The notes under the pieces: generated by a model
Told to the model about the DNA's origin: nothing
Databases searched by the model: none
The model's input: the letters and a program-made list of their open reading frames with translations, nothing else
Assembly (NCBI GenBank): GCA_025093555.1
Contig: JAIWNF010000017.1
Span: 186,001 to 250,000 of the forward strand
DNA: 64,000 bases
Source: Circinella umbellata
Lineage: Eukaryota > Mucoromycota > Mucoromycetes > Mucorales > Lichtheimiaceae
Reading direction: 5' to 3'
Position numbers and translations under genes: made by a program
In this document: piece after piece, positions 1 through 10,324 of the stretch
How positions within the stretch are numbered: position 1 is the first letter of the stretch
How the letters are laid out: each line of letters begins with the position of its first letter

Positions 1-1283
1 ATATAAAATTTTAACTCGGGATCATTTTCTTCTGGTCCTTTTTCTGGCATCGATTTTTCTTTTTCGTCCAAATCGACGACGACAGCGAAAACTTCCTTGG
101 CTTTTCCTTTGATATTACTAATCTCGGGGTAATCAGCTTGTAACTCGACGAAACCACGTCCGTTCTTGGTTGGAATGTTGAGAATTGATTGTTCAATTTT
201 TGGAGTAATACCGTAGGCTCTGAACCAAGTAGTACCTAGGAGACACAAGTCACGCTTATTTGTTGCTTCGATACACATATGCTCTGGGCGTAATTTTCCC
301 GCTACTCGTATTGGTACATCTCTTACGATCTCGCAAGCCCGATTTGAATTCTCATCCATAGTAGACACGGCCAACTTGTCACCACTCGAAACCAAATGCA
401 ATTTATCAACCAAAGATTGACTAATTACCGACACACTCGCACCAGAATCGAAAATCGCCTGAACGACTTGACCATTAATTACAACCGGACCACGTAACGG
501 AATACTCTTCTTCATGTTTTGGAGGTCATACGGATAATTGTATTCAGTATCATCCAAATCGTAGTCGTCATTTTCCTCAGAACCCAAATGATCATCATCA
601 TAAATATTTTCTGTTGCCGAATCACCGTCATCATCCTTTTCATCTGAATCCGAGTCATTACTATGGCTTGGCGCTTCCGACCAAGTACTTTCCCAATCAG
701 TTTCTTGACCACTATCATTTGAATCGATTTCCAACGCGTTAACATCCATAGCTTGTTTCGATTTGTTCGCCGTATTACGACTGTGGAAAAACTTTAATCC
801 ATCACGAACATCCACGTATGCCTCCTTGTCAAGCGCCAACCATTGTGCCATACTTAGGCCAGAGTCGATTTCTTTCAATTTCTTCCACACGTCGGACTTC
901 TCTAGATCGACTTGTAGTTTTCTTGGTGTTGGTCTTTTTCTCGTTGTTTTATTATTTTGCTTATTTGCTGGTTTACTTGGAATTCCTTGTGGTGGAGGCG
1001 ACGAATTTGGTGGTGTACGAGATGATGACACCGTTACTACTTGTTGATTAAATAAAGGCAACTTCTGTGATTCACCTTGTCTTTTACCTCCACGAAAATT
1101 AGTTACTAATGACGTATCTGATGCACCTCTTTTCCTTCCTTTTACAGCATAGACCTCCGCTGTTTGCACCAAGTTGACCTTAGACTGCTGCGATGGCCTT
1201 CTTGTCGAATTATTGTTACTAGGTGAATAATTGTTGGGGACGGCAGTATCACCCTTTACTGCCGTCCGTTGCCATTTCCCTGG
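1..1283 (-). CDS. Pol polyprotein N-terminus with retropepsin (partial, reached by -1 frameshift)
   Basis: An open frame on the minus strand begins just after a TAA at 1284-1286 and stays open to the window edge. It has no obvious ATG of its own and overlaps the last 28 nt of gag in the -1 frame, so it is probably made as a Gag-Pol fusion. The first part is low-complexity and acidic (many D/E/S around 540-720). Around 415-480 it reads VVQAIFDSGASVSVIS, the DSG active site and flanks of a retroviral-type aspartic protease, which releases mature proteins from the polyprotein. About 60-70 residues later comes DLCLLGTTWF, resembling the second conserved protease region. RT, RNase H and integrase are off the left edge. 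Confidence 0.8.
1238..1280 (-). promoter_or_regulatory. -1 programmed ribosomal frameshift signal between gag and pol
   Basis: On the minus strand the heptamer GGGAAAT (1280-1274) sits in register as G GGA AAT in the gag frame, the X XXY YYZ form. After a 6-nt spacer comes a perfect 10-bp stem: GGACGGCAGT (1267-1258) pairs with ACTGCCGTCC (1247-1238) around a 10-nt loop. The pol frame opens only 4 nt upstream of the heptamer and the gag stop is at the stem/loop edge, so slippage by -1 at this site yields Gag-Pol. Seen directly: heptamer, spacer, stem and frame relation. Inferred: that it works in the cell. Confidence 0.8.
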
Positions 1284-2113
1284 TTACCGCCTTGTTGTTG
1301 ACCAGAATGTGTACACTGACTCGAGACGTGACCGATTTCACCGCAATGCCAACATCTTGGTGGAGGACGGGGTGGGTAATTTGGCGGAGTAGGCCCTCTT
1401 GTTGTTACTTGCGAATTTAATTGTAGTTGTAGCGCCTTCAAACTTTCGGCTACTTGAGATAAAAGAGTATTTGTTTGGGATACAGAATCTTCAGGTTTTA
1501 TAGACGATGAGACTGCTGACTGAGGAATACCAACAGAAGCACCGACTTGATCCTTGACACCTTGGCCTTGAGTAAGTTCTTGATTACTTAAATATTTCTT
1601 TTGCGCGTTTTGAATACGTATAGCTTTATTGACCGCTTGTTTCCAAGACGTAGAGACTCCTGATTCTTCCATTCGGTAAGCGATTTTGGGATCGATGGCC
1701 TGTGTAAAATATCGGATTTGGAAGATTTCGTCAACCGGACCAACCAAATCGAACAATTCTTGTAACTTGTATGCTACGTTTTCCACCGACTCGTTATCTT
1801 GTTGTTTTATCGCTTCAATCTCGGACCACCAAGCTTCTCGATGTTCAGCCGAAATAAATCGTGCACGGAAAGCTTCCTCGAAAGCATCCCAAGTTATGAT
1901 CGAATCTTCCAATGACGTCCACCAGAGACCAGCTTGACCTTTCAGATTGGAACCGGCAATTAACAACACTTCATCATCAGTAAAGTTTCCCCTTTGCCAC
2001 AAACGCCTAATTTCGCCAAGCCAGACGGTTGGATTTTCACCTCTCTTCATTCCAGAGAAGGTTCCCGGTGCAGAAATAAATTTAAAGATCTTGTTATGTA
2101 TGGTATCGGACAT
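1256..2113 (-). CDS. Gag polyprotein, Ty3/gypsy element 1
   Basis: 285-residue Gag starting at the ATG at 2113-2111 (MSDTIHNKIF). The frame is open further upstream, but that part lies in the leader and LTR, so this ATG is preferred. The body has the retrotransposon Gag pattern: a WLGEIRRLW segment, then LKGQAGLWWTSL, and F-x-A-R-F, typical of the capsid-like Gag domain. Near the C-terminus is one CCHC zinc knuckle, CWHCGEIGHVSSQC, in a proline- and glycine-rich tail. Gag forms the particle and the knuckle binds RNA. It ends in TAA at 1258-1256, inside the loop of the predicted frameshift hairpin. No frameshifts or stops interrupt it. Confidence 0.88.
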   Translation of the reverse strand: MSDTIHNKIFKFISAPGTFSGMKRGENPTVWLGEIRRLWQRGNFTDDEVLLIAGSNLKGQAGLWWTSLEDSIITWDAFEEAFRARFISAEHREAWWSEIEAIKQQDNESVENVAYKLQELFDLVGPVDEIFQIRYFTQAIDPKIAYRMEESGVSTSWKQAVNKAIRIQNAQKKYLSNQELTQGQGVKDQVGASVGIPQSAVSSSIKPEDSVSQTNTLLSQVAESLKALQLQLNSQVTTRGPTPPNYPPRPPPRCWHCGEIGHVSSQCTHSGQQQGGNQGNGNGRQ

Positions 2114-2189
2114 GTTGTAAAAAAAAATATAGTAAATAAATAGGTAACGGTAAGTAATAATACTGGCACGACACGATTTCCTTCTGTTA

Positions 2190-2212
2190 TGATCCCAGTC
2201 GACCCCCCAATT
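2190..2212 (-). other. Primer-binding region of element 1
   Basis: Directly inside the 5' LTR end, after a short spacer, the minus strand reads TGGGGGGTCGACTGGGATC. It begins with TGG, the complement of the universal CCA end of tRNAs, as expected for minus-strand DNA priming. The matching tRNA was not found in the window, so its identity is unknown. Confidence 0.5.
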
Positions 2213-3410
2213 TGACACGTGTGGTGCTTGAATGTGATAAAAAGTAAGTATAAAAATAAAGGTAAAATAAAATAAAAATTTAAGAAGGAGTAGAATAAAA
2301 TAAAATAAGATAAAATAAAAGGGTTCAAAGAAGTTACGGGTTGAGTGTAGTGAAAGTAAAGAGGTAGAAATAGAAAAGAAGATAATAAATAAAATAAAAA
2401 TATCACAGTGATTATCCAAATCAACTGTCAAACAAAATCAATACGAAATAAAAATAAATAAAATCAAAAGTAAAGTCAAAGTTACTATCCGGATCGAAAA
2501 AATAAAATTCGTCCTTTCTTTATTGTTTAAGGCGACGCCTTATATATCTTTCAAAAATCAATTTTAAAATAATAGCTCTCTAATAACTATTCTACGGTAA
2601 ACACAATGCCATCGTAATAAAGAAAAATAAAGGTACGGGATAAGAATAAGAGTAAAGACAACAAGATAAATGAGATAAGGTATAATGAGGATAATAGAAA
2701 GGAAATTTACGTGAAAAATATAAAATTGACAGTATGATAATGTGATAATAGTAATATTATCGAGGAGGGTTAAGGTAGATAAACGTGAATAATGGATATA
2801 GAGGGTGTATAAGGATTAAGAGGTTAATGACAACAAGATAGAGAAATATAAGATAGAAAAATATTAATAATAATAATGAACATAGAGTAAAATATGAAGA
2901 TATTATCATGAGTACACGGGATCATGATATTTCGATAAAAAGAAAAATAAGTGAACGCATAAAATAAGATAAGGAAAAAGGGAGTAGTTGACAACAAGAA
3001 AATATGACAATAAAATGGATAGGATGATAACGAAAATAGTAAATAGATAAAAAAGGAAATTATACGGATCAAACGTATGAGAATAAAGAAGTGTGAAAAT
3101 GGTAAAGATAAAAATAAAATAAGAATAATGCAAGAGTGCACGGGTAACGAAAAAGGAATAATAAAGATAATGAAAATAACGAAAATGTTAATAAAAATAG
3201 AATAATCGATAAAGTAAAGAAAGGTAGAAAAAGAAATAAATGATAACGGATTAAAGTGATACGTTTGATAGACGAAAAAGGGCAAAGTACAGTTTACTAC
3301 GGAAGAATGAATTTTCCGTCTGAGCCAATCCAAATAAGAGAAGGAGGGTTTCGGGTCTGGACCTTTGCTATCAAGTGGGGAGGCCGGGAAATACACCACA
3401 CAACGTGTCA
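2213..3410 (-). repeat. 5' LTR of element 1
   Basis: About 1198 bp. On the minus strand it starts TGACACGTTGTGTGGTG and ends CACCACACGTGTCA, an imperfect terminal inverted repeat with the TG...CA ends of LTRs. Its inner end adjoins the primer-binding region and gag leader. Only one copy is visible because the partner LTR is outside the window, so the outer edge rests on the inverted ends. The plus strand between about 2230 and 3250 is extremely poor in C. Confidence 0.7.
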
Positions 3411-3413
3411 AAT

Positions 3414-4108
3414 TGTCAGATCCGTTGTAAATTTATATGACTAATCGCCGCACCTTAACGTTAATAGTAATAACCAGGATTCTTCGGTAGATGAAACACA
3501 ATAAATTATGCCACAAGGGAAATGATTATAAAGAAGGTGAGGAAGTAAAATAAGAAACAAGTAGACTAATTGATAATTAGATAGATAGATAGTTCAATTG
3601 ATCAGTTCGTTGATAAGTTGGTTCGTTCCTTAATTGATTATTTTTATTATTATTATTTTGAATGGTATTTATATAAAAACAAAAATAAAAATAATAATAT
3701 TTTCAAATAAGAATATGAAACGATAATATTATTAAATAATAATATTATGCAAAACCGCATGATCGTTATCATGCTAATATTAAGAAATAACGAAATCAAA
3801 TAAATTAAAACAGAATATTGATCAATATGATCAATGAGAGGCAATACAAAAATAATAAATTATAGATCATTAAAATGATCTTCCATAATATCGTAAAAGA
3901 GACGATATTAAAAATGGGAGGGAAACGTGGAAGGTAATAATAATAAATTATATAAACGTGGATAGGGGGCAAAAGGCACAACGGGTAAATACGTTAGGCA
4001 GAAGTATTTACCCGGCGACGACCCGGATTCCTGGGTTGGAATCGTCGCTTCGCCGTCACGTTTGAAGCTGACGCGGAACTAGGAGTAAAACCCGCTTCAG
4101 ACGCGACA
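3414..4108 (-). repeat. 3' LTR of element 2
   Basis: 695 bp; minus strand begins TGTCGCGTCTGAAG and ends GGATCTGACA, so the ends are TGTC...GACA. It matches the copy at 8841-9506 almost throughout, but has an extra stretch of about 30 bp near 3580-3610 rich in GATA repeats. The last 115 nt of the pol frame, including its stop at 3996-3994, lie inside this LTR. Confidence 0.88.
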
Positions 4109-7100
4109 ACACCCCCTCCCTTGCTTGATGTTCGCCCTCGAACATCGTCGGAATGACCATGCGCAGATTCCACCAAAGGAGGCACCATTGGGTCCGGTTC
4201 AACAGAGGGCGCCTTCGCCTTGTCAACAACACCGTCTTCACCAGGTAATTGCATTGCTGCACGCCATTCACGACGAGTTGTCGTCGGGTCAAACCAAGGA
4301 GTAGTAGGTTCCGTCTCGAAATTTACCTTGGCCAAACGGTCAACATGTACCCACGAATCTAACAATTTACCTTGAATGGTTTCTAGCTGATAGGTACCAA
4401 AATCCGAATTTTTATCGACTACCACATAAGGACCTTTATACACCGGCTCCAGACCATAACGACCTTCATGCGTCATTTTTACTATAATCACCAATATCAA
4501 AATCACGGATATCTAACGCCTTGTCCCAACGATCCTTATCATATTGACTGATGGCTTCCATTCTAGCCTTGGCAGCAGCGCGAGCCTGATCCAAATTTTC
4601 CAGTTCTTGAGCAGTTAATTCAGCAATAACCCTTGGATCGTTCAAAGCATGATCAGGGATATACGGCCTTAAGAAATCACCAGGAAGAACAGGATCACGA
4701 CCATATGTTAAATAATATGGGCTATACTTGGCAGTAGTATGGGTTCGAATTCGACAGGCAAAAAGGGCAGCATCCAAGTATTGATCCCAAATATGGAGAG
4801 CACCATTAGTATACTTCCGTAACATTTGCTTTAATACGCCGTTATACCTTTCGCACTTGGAATTTGATCTTGCATGAAAGGCACTTGTGAAACGATGAGC
4901 AGTTTTAATACGTTCAGTATAAAAACGAACAACTTTACTCATAAAATTAGCACCACGATCAGTTACGATCTCTTTCGGACACGAGAAACGCATAACGATT
5001 TCTTCATACAAGAAGTCAGCAACCGCCTTACTCGATGCAACAGGGACAGCACGCGCGATTGGATAATTTGTTGCATAGTCAACAGCAACTAAGATCCACC
5101 GATTTCCTTTGGTCGACTTCGGCAACTCACCAATGAAATCAAGATGCCAACGTTCAAATGCACCAGGAACAGGCAACGGATGCATAACATCATGGTGAGC
5201 GCGCGAACGACGAGAATTGACTTGGCAAGAAGGACAACGTTGCAACCATTCCTTAATATCAGCTTTCATTGACGGCCACCATACACAGAAACGAAGTAAA
5301 TCAAAAAGAGTCCCGGAACCAGCATGACCGAAAGCCTCATGGAAGGAATTGACTTTATCAGCGCGTTGAACAAACGGTAAGAATCGTACTTCTTTTATTT
5401 CTTCGGAATCATCTTCATGTTTCAGTTTAATTAATCGGTACACCTTTTTATCCTTTATCACGAAATGTTCTTTTTCGTGGTCTAAAAAGTTAACAACGGT
5501 TTCAGGCAAATCAGAAGGACGATCCACATAATAGCTTGGCCAATCATTACGATGCTCAGGAGGAATGGAGCGGGCAGATACAGCATACAAGAATTCTGGT
5601 TCCATTGTGGTTTGACCAGGAGCACCAGAATAATCTTGACGAGACAATGCATCAGGGACATACATTGTCTTACCAGGCTGATAAGAAATGACCGTCGGAT
5701 CGTATAATTCAAGTTCGTTCATCCATCGGACCAGCCGAGGAGTATACTTGGACTGTGACCGCAAGTATTTCAATGGATGGTGATCCGAGCGAACTTCATA
5801 TTGAGTGCCTTCCAAAAAACAATGCCAGGTACGTAATGCATGTAATATTGCTAAGAGTTCTCTCTCTTGCGTAGGATAATTACGTTCTGCTGATGATAAT
5901 TTTCTTGATTCATATGCTAATGGATGCCACTGCTTATCATCCCCTTCTTGTAATAGTACCGCACCAACACCAACATCAGATGCATCGACTTCTACGCGAT
6001 AAGGTTTTTTCGTATGGGTGCTTGTAATACCGGTGCTTGGATCAGTTTTTCTTTTATTAAATCAAAACTTCTTTGACATGCATCACTCCATTCGATCTTT
6101 CTTTTCTTTGGCCCAGTACCACGAGTCAGATCAGTCAAAGGAGCAGCCATGCTAGCGAAATTAGGAATGAACCGTCTAAAATGCTGGGCTAAACCAATGA
6201 ACTGACGTACTTCTTGAACATTATTGAGTGGTTTCCATTCTTGAATGGCCTTGACCTTATCGGATGCAGGAAGAATGCCTGCCGCGGAGACACGACAACC
6301 CAAGAAGGTAATTTCTTCTTTACCAACTTCACACTTCTTGTAATTTGCATATAAATGATTATCACGTAATTTATCTAACACCATTTTAATATGCTCTTTA
6401 TGTTTATCCCACGAGTCGCTAAAAATCAAGATATCGTCCAAATATACAATACAACATCGATCCAATAAATCACCTAACACCTTATTCATCAATGCTTGAA
6501 AACTTGGGGGAGCATTACATAATCCAAACGGAAGTACTTTCCACGAATATTGACCATAACGGGTGTTGAATGCTGTCTTAGGTATATCTGATTCACGAAT
6601 TTTAATTTGATGGTAACCGCTCTTCAGATCCAAACTTGTAAAATATTTAGCACCTTGTAACCGTTCCAAACATTCATCGATTCTTGGTAATGGTGCATTA
6701 ATTCTGATCGTCTTTTTATTTGTTGCTCTATAGTCAACACACATCCGCATTGTACCATCCGCCTTTTTTACGAATAACACTGGACTTCCCCAAGGTGACG
6801 CACTCGGTACTACTAGGCCCAATTCAAGTAGTTCATTTAACTGACGCCGTAATTCGTCAAGTTCCAACGGCGACATCTTATACGGTGGCCGAGACACAGG
6901 TTTTTCATCCCCAGTATCGATACATGTTCAAAACCACGATCTGGCGGCAAACCCGGCAACTCATCCCGAAAGATGTCTTGATATTCCTCCACCAATGGTT
7001 GGAGTTCCTCTGGTATTTTATTTTCCTTTATGTCTGATTCCAGTAAATGCAGTAAGTATATTTCCTTTACGTCCTTGTGCCGAATCGCCCGATTTATTTG

Positions 7101-7892
7101 CTTATGTGATAGCAAATACCGTAATCCCGATTCACTAAGATACCTTACTGGTTTTAATATTTTAGTTTTTCCATTTATCTTTATATTCCAATTATCCGTC
7201 GACCAATCGACATCCGGTGTATATTTTTGCAACCAATTACGACCCAAGACAAAATCAAATTTGGTATCCAGGATATACGCCTTGACTGACATATGACATC
7301 CATCCAAATCAAAATCAACGTTCACCATTTTATCTATTCGTAATCTATGCCCACCAGCCGTTTCGACTTCACGTGCCTCAACTTGTACCGTTTCCAAATT
7401 CTTTACCATATTAGGGGATATGTAACTTGAACTTGCGCCAGAGTCGAGTAGAACCAACATACGTTTTCCTGCACATGAACCGTCGTATAACGGAAGAGAT
7501 TCACTGCCGTCTTTGCAGGCTTGTAACTGCATTAACCGACAACAGTCTTCTTGCAACTTATTCACCTCAAGGATATCACTATGATCAGTGTCTTCCTTGT
7601 GTTGACCACCCTCAGTTGCTTCCACCATCGATCTTTGACACATCGACGATGACTCCTGCACACTACTAGAAACTTGAATTTCATGCACAGAAGATGGTGT
7701 AGATCGTGTAGTCTGATCACACCTGGTCAACCCCGCTGGTGTACCCTTTTTCCTTGATTCTGATCCTTTGGTCCACCAGCGACCTTTTTTCTTGTTAAGG
7801 GACTCAGAATTTTGGTGCACAAACAACCCCTCTACTGATTGTGCACGGGCCGAAAATCCTGCTTGGCATGACGATTTTCCTGACGACGACTT
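3994..7892 (-). pseudogene. Pol of element 2: protease, RT, RNase H, integrase (frameshifted)
   Basis: The frame opens at 7892 in the -1 frame relative to gag, overlapping the gag end. Domains in order: retropepsin with LLDSGASSSYIS (about 7440); reverse transcriptase (6900-6150) with FVKKADGTMRMCVDYRATN and the catalytic CIVYLDDILIFS; RNase H (about 6000-5700) with VEVDASDVG and RSDHHPLKYL; integrase with an H-H-C-C zinc region (HEAFGHAG ... CPSCQ, about 5340-5220) and a DDE core (WHLDFIGE, IVTDRGANFM, NSKCERYNG, about 5140-4850); and a C-terminal tail without a chromodomain. Three one-base indels (6917-6925, an A6 tract at 6005-6010, 4481-4490) break the frame. The stop lies within the 3' LTR. 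Confidence 0.9.
4109..4126 (-). other. Polypurine tract of element 2
   Basis: Minus strand reads AAGGGAGGGGGTG immediately upstream of the 3' LTR start. This is the expected position and composition of the plus-strand primer. It is also translated as part of the pol C-terminal tail (SSKGGG). Confidence 0.6.
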
Positions 7893-8805
7893 TTACAATC
7901 ACGACGAATATGACCCCGTTCACCACACTTAAAACATTTTACCCGGTTAATACCATCATTATACCGACCGCCATATGATCTGTCACCACTCGAGCCACCA
8001 TATCGACGTTCCGCGGTTTAATTGCATCAAGGTCCATTGGAGTAGGTCCTTGATTACCAAAAGAGGAGGAAGGCTGGCCAAATGACTTATTGAAAGGAGT
8101 AAAATTCGGTGGACGACGATTTGATACCTTAGCGCACTGTTCCGCCGTTTCATATGCTTCGGCATAAGCATATGCTTCTGACAATGAAAACGGTTTTTGC
8201 ATTAACACCTGTAAACGACACTGGTACTTTAAACCTTGCACGAAATTAAACAATGCGTCCTTGGTATCCATGTCCGGTAATTCTGGCATCAATGAACGAA
8301 ACTCCCGTACGTATTGTTCAACAGTACTTGTTTGTTGAAGTTGTTGTAACCGTTGGCGAGCCAATTGTTCTGCATTCGCCGGTTTAAATTCATACTTAAA
8401 CACCCGTTTAAACTCGGACCATGTACTTGGAGTTGAAGTTGTCGTATCATACTCGACACCACGCCACCACGTCGCCGCACCATCTCGTAATAACGTCACC
8501 GCAAACAACACAATTTGGTGATCATCTATGTTCACAAATTCCGCATATTTTTCTAACGAGTATAACCATGCCTCTACCTGTTGGACTGTGCGTTCGCCAT
8601 GAAACGTATCCGGTTGACGGGGACGAACGACTTTTGCCAATGATTGGTGTTCATCTGTATTGGCTACAGGTCTTGCTGGTTGCGTACGTAAATTTGCTAT
8701 TTGTTCTGCTTGTTGTTGTTGTTGCCGCATTATTTGCTGTAACGATTGAAGCATCGTCATTATCGTTTGTTGTTCCATATTATCAGGTTGTTGTTGATTA
8801 TCCAT
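7832..8805 (-). pseudogene. Gag of element 2 (one internal frameshift)
   Basis: Starts at the ATG at 8805-8803 (MDNQQQPDNMEQQ), with a glutamine-rich N-terminus and then the Gag capsid-type domain (RQPDTFHGERTVQQVEAWL, GAATWW, F-x-Y-E-F). Around 8003-8018 a one-base indel shifts the frame. In the continuing frame the sequence reaches a CCHC zinc knuckle, CFKCGERGHIRRDC, near 7935-7895, and ends in TAG at 7834-7832. The short frame ending at 7939 is the product of that shift, not a natural terminus. Pol then continues in the -1 frame. I did not find a canonical slippery heptamer in this overlap. Confidence 0.82.
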
Positions 8806-8825
8806 GTTGATGAATCGATTTTTCT

Positions 8826-8840
8826 TCTGTCGCTACCAAA
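8826..8840 (-). other. Primer-binding site of element 2
   Basis: Two bases inside the 5' LTR the minus strand reads TGGTAGCGACAG, starting with the TGG that pairs with a tRNA CCA end. The first eight bases fit the 3' end of eukaryotic initiator tRNA-Met (CGCTACCA), but the match then breaks, so the tRNA is uncertain. Confidence 0.5.
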
Positions 8841-9506
8841 TGTCAGATCCGTTGTAAATTTATATGACTAATCGCCGCACCTTAACGTTAATAGTAATAA
8901 CCAGGATTCTTCGGTAGATGAAACACAATAAATTATGCCACAAGGGAAATGATTATAAAGAAGGTGAGGAAGTAAAATAAGAAACAAGTAGACTAATTGA
9001 TAATTCCGTTGATAAGTTCGTTTATTCGTTAATTGATTATTTTTATTATTATTATTTTGAATGGTATTTATATAAAAACAAAAATAAAAATAATAATATT
9101 TTCAAATAAGAATATGAAACGATAATATTATTAAATAATAATATTATGCAAAACCGCATGATCGTTATCATGCTAATATTAAGAAATAACGAAATCAAAT
9201 AAATTAAAACAGAATATTGATCAATATGATCAATGAGAGGCAATACAAAAATAATAAATTATAGATCATTAAAATGATCTTCCATAATATCGTAAAAGAG
9301 AACAATATTAAAAATGGGAGGAAACGTGGAAGGTAATAATAATAAATAAATAAACGTGGATAGGGGGCAAAAGGGAAAACGGGTAAATACGTTAGGCAGA
9401 AGTATTTACCCGGCGACGACCCGGATTCCTGGGTTGGAATCGTCGCTTCGCCGTCACGTTTGAAGCTGACGCGGAACTAGGAGTAAAACCCGCTTCAGAC
9501 GCGACA
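8841..9506 (-). repeat. 5' LTR of element 2
   Basis: 666 bp, ends TGTC...GACA, nearly identical to 3414-4108 except for the GATA-rich indel and scattered substitutions. The difference between the two copies shows the insertion is not brand new. Confidence 0.88.
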
Positions 9507-9515
9507 AAACAAAGC

Positions 9516-9575
9516 TGCTAGCTAGTGGTTAGAGCGTGGTGCTAATCGAAGACCAGGTTCGATCCTGAGTGAGCA
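9516..9575 (+). tRNA. tRNA-like sequence, truncated (probably pseudo-tRNA, Ile-like)
   Basis: Contains an A box (TAGCTAGTGGTTAGAGCG), the segment GTGGTGCTAAT typical of tRNA-Ile(AAT), a perfect B box (GGTTCGATCC) and an acceptor 3' strand GTGAGCA that pairs, with one mismatch, to TGCTAGC at the start. A T7 run (9584-9590) follows as a Pol III terminator. It is only 60 nt, about 12 short of a normal tRNA, with no good anticodon or T stem, so it is probably a decayed gene. It lies 9 bp from the outer end of the element 2 LTR. Confidence 0.5.
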
Positions 9576-9583
9576 TAATCTGA

Positions 9584-9590
9584 TTTTTTT
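9584..9590 (+). terminator. Pol III-type T-run after the tRNA-like sequence
   Basis: Seven T residues 8 bp downstream of the tRNA-like acceptor end, the standard RNA polymerase III stop signal. Confidence 0.4.
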
Positions 9591-10324
9591 AGTATTATAT
9601 ATTTTTTTGTCATTTTTTTATCATATTTATATGATTGTCGTAATATATTTTGGCGGATAACACCGTAGCCAATTAGAAATAGAATAGAACAAAAGATAAT
9701 AAATAAATAAAGTATAAGTTGAAAGATGATGTTTTATTATATGAAATGTGAAGGGGTATTTATATATTTTCTAAACTACTTATAAGATATATGATAAACT
9801 AATAATGATAATATAGTGTTCGTGACTGAAGGTTGACTACGTGTTCGAATAATTATTATGATGATGTGACAGTGATATGGATTAACTACGTGGCAATATA
9901 AAATAAAATACGTTACAAAAGAATATAAAAAGTGAAAAGTAGGTACTGCTATTTATGGCTACGACATGCATATTATTAGTAGTATTATTAAATTATTATT
10001 GATGAAAGAAGATGCATCATAAATTTTTATTTACTGAAGCTAAGAAGAAGGAGACTAGAATTAAACTTACTAGCTACTACTAGAAGTCTTCAGACCCTTG
10101 AGTATTTACTTGCTTGTAAAATAATGAAGAAAAATACAAGTAGAAATAATACCTCTTTAGTATTAAAAATCCAAGCTCTAATGGTTTTTGAATATATGCT
10201 TTGTTTATAAAAGCAGATAGTCAAACCTTTGCTTGACTCCTTTGACTTACATCACTCTTAAAGCTTAAAATTTAAAAATAATATGCCCTTTGTGATAATT
10301 CTATAGTACCATCAATAATAATAA
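9591..10324. other. AT-rich spacer without recognised gene
   Basis: No convincing ORF or RNA gene. The stretch from about 9634 (tgtcgtaata) to 10330 (aactaaca) has LTR-like TGT...ACA ends but no second copy in the window, so I cannot call it a solo LTR. Confidence 0.4.

Larger units (their letters stand above)
1..3410 (-). mobile_element. Ty3/gypsy-type LTR retrotransposon, element 1 (partial, runs off left edge)
   Basis: This is the 5' portion of an LTR retrotransposon on the minus strand: 5' LTR (2213-3410), primer-binding region, gag, then the start of pol with an aspartic protease. The reading frames are undamaged throughout the visible part, which contrasts with the neighbouring element 2. 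Reverse transcriptase, integrase and the 3' LTR would lie outside the window. Placement in Ty3/gypsy rests on the Gag architecture with a CCHC knuckle and a retropepsin directly downstream in the -1 frame. It is an inference, because RT and integrase order cannot be seen. Confidence 0.85.
3414..9506 (-). mobile_element. Ty3/gypsy LTR retrotransposon, element 2 (full length, inactivated)
   Basis: A 6.1-kb element on the minus strand with two LTRs (3414-4108 and 8841-9506), gag, protease, reverse transcriptase, RNase H and integrase in Ty3/gypsy order. A polypurine tract lies next to the 3' LTR and a TGG primer site next to the 5' LTR. Single-base indels break it near 8003-8018, 6917-6925, 6005-6010 and 4481-4490, so it is not autonomous as it stands. 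No matching 5-bp target duplication is seen: left flank caaat (end of element 1 LTR plus 3 bp), right flank aaaca. The right end lies 9 bp from a tRNA-like sequence. Confidence 0.9.

Noticed and set aside
763..1051. Plus-strand frames of 77-94 codons over the retrotransposon pol region
   Set aside because: Opposite strand encodes the pol N-terminus with protease; these are shadows.
2824..3411. 195-codon minus-strand frame inside the LTR of element 1
   Set aside because: Low-complexity F/I/L/S composition caused by the C-poor strand bias; no domain.
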